A stretch of 43,108 nt of DNA from Aquisphaera insulae (GTDB lineage: Bacteria > Planctomycetota > Planctomycetia > Isosphaerales > Isosphaeraceae), in contig NZ_JAALJH010000079.1 in the NCBI RefSeq assembly GCF_011064615.1, positions 1 through 43,108 on the forward strand, written 5' to 3'. The position numbers and the translations under genes are program-made. The first letter of the stretch is position 1. Every line of letters starts with the position of its first letter. This document shows, piece by piece, positions 15,687 through 22,154 of this stretch. The notes beneath the pieces are model-generated. The model worked only from the letters and a program-made list of their open reading frames with translations. It was not told the DNA's origin and searched no databases.

Positions 15687-16358
15687 TCAGATTCGGTGGG
15701 CGGCGGGACGGCCGCAGACCCGCCGGAGGACGGCGCGGGCGGCTTCGATCGCGGCGGGGCTCGCCAGCGGCGGCGCGGCGGCGAAATAGTCCTCGTGGAT
15801 GCCGGCCGCCCGCCGCACGTCCGCCGCCCGCGCCGGGTCCAGGTCCTGGAAGAGCGGGTCCTCCGCGAAGTCCTCATCGAAGAGGACCGTGTCGGCGAGG
15901 GCGTCGAGCAGATCGTCCCACGCCTCCCTGTCGGTGCTCGTGACCCGCGGATAGCCGTCCAGCCGGTTCGGCAGGGCCTCGCGGGCGGCACTGGCCGCCA
16001 GGACCCGGAACTCGCGGCCCCGCTGGCGGGATCGGATCTCTTCATCGACGCGATCCCGGATGCAGTCGAAGATCGCGGCGACCGCGGCGTCGTCGACGGC
16101 CGTCAGGTCGACGGCCGGGACGTCCCGATCGAGGAGCCCCCCGGCCACCCGGGCCAGCACCACGAGCCGCTCGGGCGACGGCAGCCGCTCGAAGGGCGTG
16201 CCGTCGGGATTCCAGGGCTCGTCGTCGTCGGAGCATTCGAGCTCGAGCTCGACGCCGTCCCAGTACGCCGACACGCCCGCCACGAACAGGTCCTTCATCG
16301 CCCCGGTCAAGACGCCCTCGCTGTCGTCATCGTCGTCATCGCTGGGCAAGATCCACAT
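15687..16358 (-). CDS. Acidic protein of unknown function beside the integrase
   Basis: This is 223 aa, starting MWILPSDDDDDDSEGVL, with a six-Asp run at residues 7-12 and a GGAG 8 bases upstream. Acidic residues dominate the first 65 residues (DDDEPWNPDG); later helices include RVDEEIRSRQ and DLLDALADTVLFDEDFAEDPLFQDL. No membrane segment or catalytic motif is visible. It follows the integrase after a 31-nt gap on the same strand, so it is probably cotranscribed with it. It could be a cargo or regulatory protein; an anti-defence or DNA-mimic role is only a guess from its acidity. Confidence 0.6.
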   Translation of the reverse strand: MWILPSDDDDDDSEGVLTGAMKDLFVAGVSAYWDGVELELECSDDDEPWNPDGTPFERLPSPERLVVLARVAGGLLDRDVPAVDLTAVDDAAVAAIFDCIRDRVDEEIRSRQRGREFRVLAASAAREALPNRLDGYPRVTSTDREAWDDLLDALADTVLFDEDFAEDPLFQDLDPARAADVRRAAGIHEDYFAAAPPLASPAAIEAARAVLRRVCGRPAAHRI

Positions 16359-16389
16359 GGTGCCGCTCCGCAGGTGGTGTCAAAGACTG

Positions 16390-17616
16390 TCAGTCGCCGA
16401 AGACCGACCGGATGGCATCCTGCTGCTGGTCGGGGAAGAGATGGCGATACCTCCGTCGCATCGCCTCGGTCTGGTGGCCCATCCAGCTGTCCACGACACG
16501 TTCGTCGATCCCCTTGAGGGCGCAGTTGCTGGCGAAGGAGTGCCTGAGCGTGTGATAGCCCGGCGCGACCGCCCAGGGACTCCCCTTCAGGGCCTGACGG
16601 AACGCCTTCGCGGCCATCTGAACCGAGATCGGTCGCCCGCCCTTGCCGCAGACGGTGTAAGGACCGCCCGGGTGTTGCGAATCCAGCCACTCGCGGAGGA
16701 TGGCCCGCAGCTCGCCGGCCATGGGGACCGTCCGGAACGTGAGCTCGCTGCCCCGGTCCTTCTTCTTCTCGCGGAGCGTCACGACGCCGCGGTCGAAGTC
16801 CAGGTCGTCGACCCGAGACCGGAGGATCTCGGACCGCCGGGCGCCGGTGTAGGCTGCCAGGCTGATGGCGACGAACGCCCAGCGGGCGTGACACCTCTCC
16901 CGGGCCGCGTCGAGGAGCTCGCGGACCTGATCGAGCGTGAGGAAGAGGCTCCCCCACAGCTCGTCGATCTGGGCGTCCGTGAGGCCGCCTCGGGCGATCT
17001 GCCGCTCGATCTGCTCGCGGACCTGGAACGGCGGCTTGCCGCGGACCTTACCGAAAGTGAGCCCGGCGAGCGACAGCGGCCCTGGTACGAGTCCCAGGGG
17101 CTTGGCCCACCGGTTCCAGATGCTGGCGAGCGTCCCCAGTTCCTTCCGGACCGTCGCGTGCGAGATGGTCCGGCCCCGTCGCCCCTTTTCGAGCCCGCGA
17201 CGGTCGACGTACCGCTGCAGGGCTTCCGTAGAGATGGAGGCGACGGGGAGCGACTTGCCGAGGAGCCGCGTGAGGTGTGCGGCGTGGATCCGCTCGGTGT
17301 CGCGGGTGTTGGCCTCCTTGCGGCCGGCGGGGTGCTCGGCTTCGTACCGCTTCAGGAGCGCCGAGAGGGTCAGCGGGGCCTCGCCCCCCGGTTTGGCCGT
17401 GACCTTGCCGCCGGAGACCAGGAACCGTCCGACGTCCGCCCCCGGCGGGATCTGGAGAATTCCCCGATCGACCAGCCGGAGGCTCTCCTCCAGTCGGTGT
17501 CGGCAGGCGGTCGCCTCCTCTTTGGTGGCCTTCGCCAGCGAATGAGAATGCCGACGCCCTTCCCAGACGAACACGATCCGCCACCGACCGCCCGGTCGCT
17601 GTTCGAGTGATGCCAC
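16390..17616 (-). CDS. int: Tyrosine recombinase (phage integrase)
   Basis: This is 408 aa from a GTG at 17616, chosen because GGGAGGA lies 7 bases upstream; a longer open frame to 17700 lacks a ribosome-binding site. An N-terminal arm-binding-like part is followed by a core-binding domain (about 85-175). The catalytic domain has Arg260 in TGAR, a Lys-rich strand at 283-286, H355-x-x-R358 in HTLRH, His381 in GHQ and the nucleophile Tyr390 in RYRHLF, so all key residues are present. It should carry out site-specific integration and excision at the adjacent tRNA-Gln. It lies 148 nt from the tRNA 3' end. Confidence 0.95.
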   Translation of the reverse strand: MASLEQRPGGRWRIVFVWEGRRHSHSLAKATKEEATACRHRLEESLRLVDRGILQIPPGADVGRFLVSGGKVTAKPGGEAPLTLSALLKRYEAEHPAGRKEANTRDTERIHAAHLTRLLGKSLPVASISTEALQRYVDRRGLEKGRRGRTISHATVRKELGTLASIWNRWAKPLGLVPGPLSLAGLTFGKVRGKPPFQVREQIERQIARGGLTDAQIDELWGSLFLTLDQVRELLDAARERCHARWAFVAISLAAYTGARRSEILRSRVDDLDFDRGVVTLREKKKDRGSELTFRTVPMAGELRAILREWLDSQHPGGPYTVCGKGGRPISVQMAAKAFRQALKGSPWAVAPGYHTLRHSFASNCALKGIDERVVDSWMGHQTEAMRRRYRHLFPDQQQDAIRSVFGD

Positions 17617-17681
17617 GTCGCAGTCCTCCCTCGCAATCTTACGCGGAGGACGCCAACGTAACCCCAATGCGACCCGGCGGA

Positions 17682-17701
17682 TTCCCCAAATTTTCCCCAA
17701 A
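17682..17701. repeat. Paired TTCCCCAAA direct repeats by the integrase
   Basis: TTCCCCAAA occurs at 17682-17690 and again at 17693-17701, so the two units are spaced 11 bp apart and lie on one helical face. They sit between integrase and attachment site and could be arm-type integrase or regulator sites. The core TCCCCAAA also occurs at 17829-17836, inside the tRNA 5' end. This is a weak inference. Confidence 0.3.
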
Positions 17702-17763
17702 GCCCGTCGCGAAGAGCTCTGTTTTTCGTCGTAACTCCTGATTTGATGGCGACTTAGGTTAAG

Positions 17764-17795
17764 CTGGGGATCTAGGATTCGAACCTAGACTAACT
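17764..17795. other. Probable phage attachment core (tRNA 3' half)
   Basis: Tyrosine integrases that use tRNA genes usually cross over in the 3' half and restore the tRNA with phage-supplied sequence. The T-arm and acceptor 3' side (17764 to about 17795) abut the prophage, so this is the likely core. The matching copy lies left of the window, so the boundaries are inferred. Confidence 0.5.
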
Positions 17796-17834
17796 GATCC
17801 AGAGTCAGTCGTGCTACCGTTACACCAATCCCCA
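17764..17834 (-). tRNA. tRNA-Gln (anticodon CTG)
   Basis: Reading leftward, the sequence folds into a full cloverleaf. The 7-bp acceptor stem is TGGGGAT/ATCCCCA with discriminator G at 17764. There is a short D-arm with GG, an anticodon stem ACTGA/TCAGT with loop CTCTGGA, and a T-arm CTAGG/CCTAG with loop TTCGAAT. The loop gives anticodon CTG, which reads CAG (Gln). No CCA is encoded. It is the insertion target for the prophage, whose integrase lies beyond its 3' end. Confidence 0.95.
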
Positions 17835-17870
17835 AAGGTAGGCGGTTGGCCAATCGTGGCCACACAGGTC

Positions 17871-17899
17871 ATGGTACGAGGTTCGCCGGTTTCTTTCAA
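17871..17899 (-). promoter_or_regulatory. Promoter for tRNA-Gln
   Basis: Reading leftward, TTGAAA (plus strand 17894-17899) and TACCAT (17871-17876) are separated by exactly 17 bases. The -10 ends 37 bases before the tRNA 5' end. This is a near-consensus sigma-70 type promoter, and the pairing with the tRNA makes it credible. Confidence 0.75.
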
Positions 17900-17953
17900 G
17901 GTCGAAGCGGCTGGTCGGAACTCGTCGCGGGGGTGTGGGTTCGGGCACGCCTG

Positions 17954-19021
17954 CTAGAGGCTGGGGTTGGAAAACTCCTGGAGCGGCAGGCGGACGGGGA
18001 CCTGGTGGCGGGAGCTGCGGGCGACGGCTTCGGTGAATTGCATGTAGAGGCCGCCGGTCGCGAAGTCGGTGTGCGTCACGGGACGCTCTTCCCGGATCGC
18101 CGCGAGGAAGTCCTCCTCGACCCGCCAGCGGCCCCGTGATTCGGCCGGGATGGGCAGAGGTTTCAGGTCGGTCTCTCTCGACCGGGCGGCTCGGATCTCG
18201 TCCTGGAGCAGGTCGTAGACAATGGTCCCCTCGCTCCCGACCAGGGTGATCGTCATCGTCGGGTCGTGCCAGGAGACCCCGCTGATCCGGTAGACGCCCA
18301 CCGAGCCCCCTTCCTGGGTCGTCAGGACCTGGATGCTGTCCGGCGTCCCGACCCGGGCGAGCTTCCCGAGCTCGGGGTCGAACCGACGCTCCACCAGCTT
18401 CGAGGCGTAGGCGAGGACTCGATCGGCGGGGGGAGCCACGCGCAGGACGGTCTCATACACGATCCCGAGCGTCAGCATGTTGAACCCGGAATAGCGCGTC
18501 ATCTGACGCCAGCCCATCGGGGTCTCGGGATCGGCGAGCTCCCCATTGATGCTGTCCACCCGAAGCTCGCGGAGCTCGCCGAGGAAGCCGTCGTCGATGA
18601 GCGAGCGGATGAAGGACTCTCCGGTGAGCCCGTAGGGGCTGGGGACGATCATGGCGACGAGGCTCGGGTGCTCCTTCGACTTCTCGAGCATCCGCTGCGA
18701 CTCGCGGGCGTTCATGGCCATCCGGGCCTGGGTCAGGACGTGCTTGCCCGCGTCCAGGGCCGCCAGCGTCACGGAGCAATGCAGGTAAGGCCAGGTGCCG
18801 ATCAGGACCGCGTCGATCTCGGGGTCGGAGATCAGCTCTTCCCAGTTCGCATAGATCCGAGGGATGTCGAACTCGCGGGCCACCCGCGCCGAGGATTCGC
18901 GGTGACGATTGCAGACCCCGACGAGCCGCACCCCGGGCTGCTTCAGGAATCCGGGGATGTGCCTGGCGCGGACAACCTGGCCGGCCCCCACGATCCCGAT
19001 ACGTATCTGACCCTGCGCCAT
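17954..19021 (-). CDS. Gfo/Idh/MocA-family oxidoreductase, divergent
   Basis: This is 355 aa from the ATG at 19021 (MAQGQIRIGIVGAGQ). The Rossmann fold is clear: IGIVGAG at residues 8-14 binds NAD(P). The C-terminal sheet domain includes GSVGVYRISGVSWHD. Family members act on sugars or cyclitols with a catalytic Lys in an EKP motif. Here the equivalent stretch reads TQARMAMN (about 97-104), with no EKP, so the usual Lys is absent. It may bind a different substrate or have lost dehydrogenase activity. A longer frame upstream has weaker ribosome-binding sites. It stands alone, convergent with nothing nearby. Confidence 0.85.
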   Translation of the reverse strand: MAQGQIRIGIVGAGQVVRARHIPGFLKQPGVRLVGVCNRHRESSARVAREFDIPRIYANWEELISDPEIDAVLIGTWPYLHCSVTLAALDAGKHVLTQARMAMNARESQRMLEKSKEHPSLVAMIVPSPYGLTGESFIRSLIDDGFLGELRELRVDSINGELADPETPMGWRQMTRYSGFNMLTLGIVYETVLRVAPPADRVLAYASKLVERRFDPELGKLARVGTPDSIQVLTTQEGGSVGVYRISGVSWHDPTMTITLVGSEGTIVYDLLQDEIRAARSRETDLKPLPIPAESRGRWRVEEDFLAAIREERPVTHTDFATGGLYMQFTEAVARSSRHQVPVRLPLQEFSNPSL

Positions 19022-19225
19022 GATTCCGCCCGTCTCTTCGCGACGATCGGCGAAGTGCCTGCGGCTCAAGTGGAAGGGAGACCTGGCGGGCATCTCGCCG
19101 GGGACACTCGAGAGGTCCCCGTTGAGCGACCCTTCCGATTGTAGGATCTGCCCGTCCGGCATCCAAGGCGGTGGGCTCGACGACCTGTGCCTCGTCCCGG
19201 CCCGGCGGCGCGTGCGAGGCCCGCC

Positions 19226-19447
19226 TTATCGGCCCGGGAACCGGGTCGGCCCGTAGTAGGCGCCCGCATAGCCGCCGATGTAGAGAGGCTTGGTTCCCGG
19301 CACCGGATAGACGGGGCGCTGGACGACGTTCGTGGAGTCCGGAGGGGGGCCGCCGAATCGATCGGAGGCGCAGCCCGCCACGGAGCCGGCCAGGAAGCCG
19401 AGAATCAGAAAGGACTTGCGGCGAGAGACGTGTCGTCCTGAGGGCAT
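19226..19447 (-). CDS. Small lipoprotein
   Basis: This is 73 aa. A basic N-region (RHVSRRK), a hydrophobic core and the lipobox SVAGC put lipidated Cys at residue 26. The mature part of 48 residues is Pro, Gly and Tyr rich, with VQRPVYPVPG and the ending YIGGYAGAYYGPTRFPGR. GGAGG lies 11 bases upstream of the ATG. Such short Gly/Tyr lipoproteins are common in planctomycetes and have no assigned role. A frame that opens earlier would add a non-signal extension. Confidence 0.6.
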   Translation of the reverse strand: MPSGRHVSRRKSFLILGFLAGSVAGCASDRFGGPPPDSTNVVQRPVYPVPGTKPLYIGGYAGAYYGPTRFPGR

Positions 19448-19831
19448 CTTGGTCTGGACCTCCTGGTAGGCGGAGAAAGGCCGCGCGGTCGGAAATGGTA
19501 TCGTCCGGGGAAACGCCGGGCGCCCCCGGATTCGCCGGATCGTGGGCCGATCCCGGGCGATCAATCCGCGTGACCGATCCATGCGGTCTAACCTCTAATC
19601 CTGAAGGGGGTTGTTCCGTGGCAGGCCGTCCGTCGGGGCGGCCGATTCGCGGCCCGGAATCGCGGGAAAAGCCTCAAGTTTTCCCCCCGAAATCGCGGTC
19701 GGGATTCCTTGCGCGATCGATTCAAGCCCGGCATCCGGCAGGGCCGATCGAAAGGCTGTCTCGGCGTTTCCCCAGGTGCCGGCCGCGGCACCGAGGCCGG
19801 GTCATTCGTCGTCCCGGCCTGGTGATCTCGA
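19448..19831. other. Divergent intergenic region, no gene seen
   Basis: This stretch separates the leftward lipoprotein from the rightward peptidase and should hold both promoters. Several GATC/CGATC motifs occur between about 19510 and 19580. I saw no convincing -35/-10 pair or RNA gene. Confidence 0.5.
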
Positions 19832-21733
19832 ATGGGATTTTCGCCTCACTCGCTTGCCTCGGTCCGCATCCTGGGGCTCCTGGTGACAGCCCTTATGGTG
19901 GTGCTGGCCGGCGTGCGTGCGGGGACCGACACGAGCCATCCGACGGTTGCGGCGGTTCCGGTCGGGGATCGACTCGCCGAGCCGGTCCCGGTCGCGGTGA
20001 ATCGAGGGCGGGCCAGCCTGGCCTGGGATGTGACGGGGCCGGGAGAGAAATCGCTCCTGGTCGTCTCGTCGCTGGCTCGTCGCCCCGGTCCCTTCCCGAT
20101 CGAGCTCCGGGCGACGGCCCTGGCGACGCCGGGCTCGCGCCGGATCGAGCGGCCCGAGGCGCCCGTGCGTCGGCCGCCCCAACTGCGGGGTTATCGGGGG
20201 GAGCCGGTCGCGGAGCCCTTGAAGGGGACGCCTCCGCGGGAGCGTCGATTCCAGCTCATGATGCGCGACGGCGACGTCACGAACGCGAGCAACTACGGCG
20301 AGGTCCGGGGGGTCCTGCGGGCGGTTGGGAAGCGGGTCCAGGTCTACGTGGGGGCCGAGGAGGTGGCCACGGTCCGGCCCGACCTGCTCCAGGACATCGT
20401 CGAGACCTTCGACGATCGGATCTACCCCGTGGCCTCGAAGGCGACCGGGCTGGCGGATGACGTCGACGGCGACGGCCGGTTCACGGTGCTGGTCTCCGGC
20501 TGGCTCGGGCGGCTCGGGAATGGCCGGCACGCCGTGGACGGCTTCGTCCGGGTCTCCGACCTGGACCTCGCCTTCGCGCCGCCGTTCGGCAACCGCTGCG
20601 ACATGATGTACGTGAATAGCGGGCTGACGGCCGGGCCCTACCTGAGGACGATCCTGGCTCACGAGTACATGCACGCCGTGGTCTTCGGGGGCAAGTCCAG
20701 GTCGGCCGGCCGGTCGAAGGAGCAATCCCCGGGCATCGAGGAGGAAGGGTGGCTCGACGAGGCGATCGCCCACCTGGCCGAGGACATGCACGCCTTCTCG
20801 CGGACGAACATCGACTATCGCGTGGCAGCCTACCTGGCCGGTCCGGAGCGTTACCAGCTCGTGGTGGGGGATTACTACGCGGCGGACCTGTTCCGGAGCC
20901 ACGGGAATCGGGGCAGCACCTACCTGTTCCTGAGATGGTGTGCGGAGCGATTCGGTCGGGACCTGATCCCGACGCTGATCCAATCGCCGCTGTCGGGGAC
21001 GGAGAACCTGGAGGCGGCGACCGGTTGCCGCTTCTCCGATCTCTACCGCGACTGGTCGGTCGAACTCTTCCTCGCCGGCCTTGGAGCGGGAGGGCGTGGG
21101 GTGAATGGAGGAGACGCCTCCTCGTCCGCGGACCAGGAGGAGTGGCAGCTCGGGGGGCCTCGCGCGTCGATCGTGGAGCCGGGAGGCGAGCCGCATCGAT
21201 GGTCGACGGCCGGGACGAGCAGCCACTATGTCGTGCTCGATTCTCGCGCCTCGGGAGGAGTCGAGGTCGAGATCGAGGGGCCGGAGGAAGCGGACATTCA
21301 GGTGACCCTGGTGCCGCTCCCGAGCGGGCTCCCCTCGCTGCGGCTGGAGGCGGAGGTCTCCGCCTCCGCGGGCGGCGAACCCCAACTCCGCGGAGTTGTC
21401 CGCGAGCGGGACGGCCAGCCCCTGCGGCTGGTCGCGCTCTCCTGGGGGCCGCTGGTGCCGGCCGCGTCCCCGCGTGCCGTGGATGTCGCTCGCGGGCGGC
21501 TGGACATGCTCGGAATCGCGTCCACCTTCGGGTCGTCCGCCCTCGCCGGCCATGGCATCCTTCGTTCTCGCCCCGTGCCACTGGCCGGCGAGGTGGCATC
21601 GGCCGGCCCGATCGTCGTGCGGGCCGTGGGCGTCGATTCACGGGGCCGAAGGGTCTCGGCCTGGGCGGAGATACCGCCGCATCCCGAATCGGCCTCGGGC
21701 GAGCGGCTCCCGTTGGCCCGCAGCCCGAGATGA
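19832..21733 (+). CDS. Secreted zinc metallopeptidase, M30 hyicolysin-like
   Basis: This is 633 aa. A signal peptide at residues 1 to about 30 (hydrophobic GLLVTALMVVLAG) precedes a beta-rich pro-region. The catalytic domain has HEYMH at 277-281 and a downstream Glu310 in WLDEAIAHLAED, the third zinc ligand expected of gluzincins. DVDGDG at about 210 resembles a calcium-binding loop conserved in M30 peptidases. Beyond about residue 430 are beta-sandwich regions with Gly-rich turns, probably substrate or wall binding. The protein would be exported and cut proteins outside the cell. Codon use matches the host. Family level is confident; the specific target is unknown. Confidence 0.75.
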   Translation: MGFSPHSLASVRILGLLVTALMVVLAGVRAGTDTSHPTVAAVPVGDRLAEPVPVAVNRGRASLAWDVTGPGEKSLLVVSSLARRPGPFPIELRATALATPGSRRIERPEAPVRRPPQLRGYRGEPVAEPLKGTPPRERRFQLMMRDGDVTNASNYGEVRGVLRAVGKRVQVYVGAEEVATVRPDLLQDIVETFDDRIYPVASKATGLADDVDGDGRFTVLVSGWLGRLGNGRHAVDGFVRVSDLDLAFAPPFGNRCDMMYVNSGLTAGPYLRTILAHEYMHAVVFGGKSRSAGRSKEQSPGIEEEGWLDEAIAHLAEDMHAFSRTNIDYRVAAYLAGPERYQLVVGDYYAADLFRSHGNRGSTYLFLRWCAERFGRDLIPTLIQSPLSGTENLEAATGCRFSDLYRDWSVELFLAGLGAGGRGVNGGDASSSADQEEWQLGGPRASIVEPGGEPHRWSTAGTSSHYVVLDSRASGGVEVEIEGPEEADIQVTLVPLPSGLPSLRLEAEVSASAGGEPQLRGVVRERDGQPLRLVALSWGPLVPAASPRAVDVARGRLDMLGIASTFGSSALAGHGILRSRPVPLAGEVASAGPIVVRAVGVDSRGRRVSAWAEIPPHPESASGERLPLARSPR

Positions 21734-21801
21734 TCGCCGGGGACGCCGCCTGAAGCTCCTTTTCATCGTCTTGCTACGTTTCCTTCCCCTCGCGGTCGGA
21801 C

Positions 21802-21831
21802 TTGCCCGAACCGGGGCGCTTCCGGTATGAT
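21802..21831 (+). promoter_or_regulatory. Candidate promoter upstream of the dab operon
   Basis: TTGCCC (21802-21807) and TATGAT (21826-21831) are 18 bases apart, 322 bases before the dabA ATG. The -10 is good and the -35 partial. It is the best sigma-70-like pair in the 420-nt gap and could drive the rightward inorganic-carbon operon with a long leader. Confidence 0.4.
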
Positions 21832-21970
21832 CCTATCGTCGGACTTGCCGGCTCTCTGCGGCGTCCAATCTGCGATGAAAGATCGATTCGAGACATATGC
21901 CCATCCTCTCCCACCCGGGCAGCCTCGATGATTTCCGGATTCTTCCGACGGGTGGCGGACCGCTGCGCCC

Positions 21971-22084
21971 ATGAACATGAGTGACGACGTCTATCGATTC
22001 GCACCGCGGGGCCGGGCGGGGATCGTCGCCGGTCGCGATCCGTCTGACGACGAGAGGGGCGAGGTCGCCCGGCGCGGGGATTGA
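21971..22084 (+). CDS. Possible 37-aa small protein in the dab leader
   Basis: The frame ATGAACATGAGTGAC... codes for MNMSDDVYRFAPRGRAG and ends GEVARRGD at a TGA. Third positions are mostly G/C, as in host genes, but the upstream sequence lacks a clear ribosome-binding site. It lies within the leader of the dab operon. It may be a genuine small protein or chance; no family is recognised. Confidence 0.25.
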   Translation: MNMSDDVYRFAPRGRAGIVAGRDPSDDERGEVARRGD

Positions 22085-22133
22085 CCACCCGCATTCACCT
22101 GGATGATCGCTATCCGTGAAGGAGCCCGCCGTC

Positions 22134-22154
22134 ATGACGGCGGCGTGTCGCTGA
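22134..22154 (+). CDS. Six-codon leader reading frame coupled to dabA
   Basis: ATG at 22134 follows AAGGAG (22119-22124) by 9 bases and encodes MTAACR, stopping at TGA 22152-22154. That TGA shares its A with the dabA ATG at 22154 (TGATG). This is the best ribosome-binding site near dabA, since dabA itself has none at the usual spacing. The leader may couple or tune dabA translation; it may also be chance. Confidence 0.35.
   Translation: MTAACR

Larger units (their letters stand above)
1..17764. mobile_element. Integrated tailed prophage, right-hand part
   Basis: A continuous block of leftward phage genes (tail hub, tape measure, tail tube, connectors, capsid, scaffold, portal, terminase, lysis-type proteins, integrase) ends at the 3' end of a tRNA-Gln gene. 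The tyrosine integrase lies at that edge, which is the classic layout for tRNA-targeted integration. The left attachment site is outside the window. Head genes with a separate coiled-coil scaffold and a non-HK97-looking coat suggest an SPP1/P22-like head. The tail tube plus tape measure suggest a siphovirus-like tail, and no sheath gene is seen. All visible structural genes are open and undamaged. A phage-derived particle such as a gene transfer agent is less likely because integrase, small terminase and a tRNA target are all present. Confidence 0.9.
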
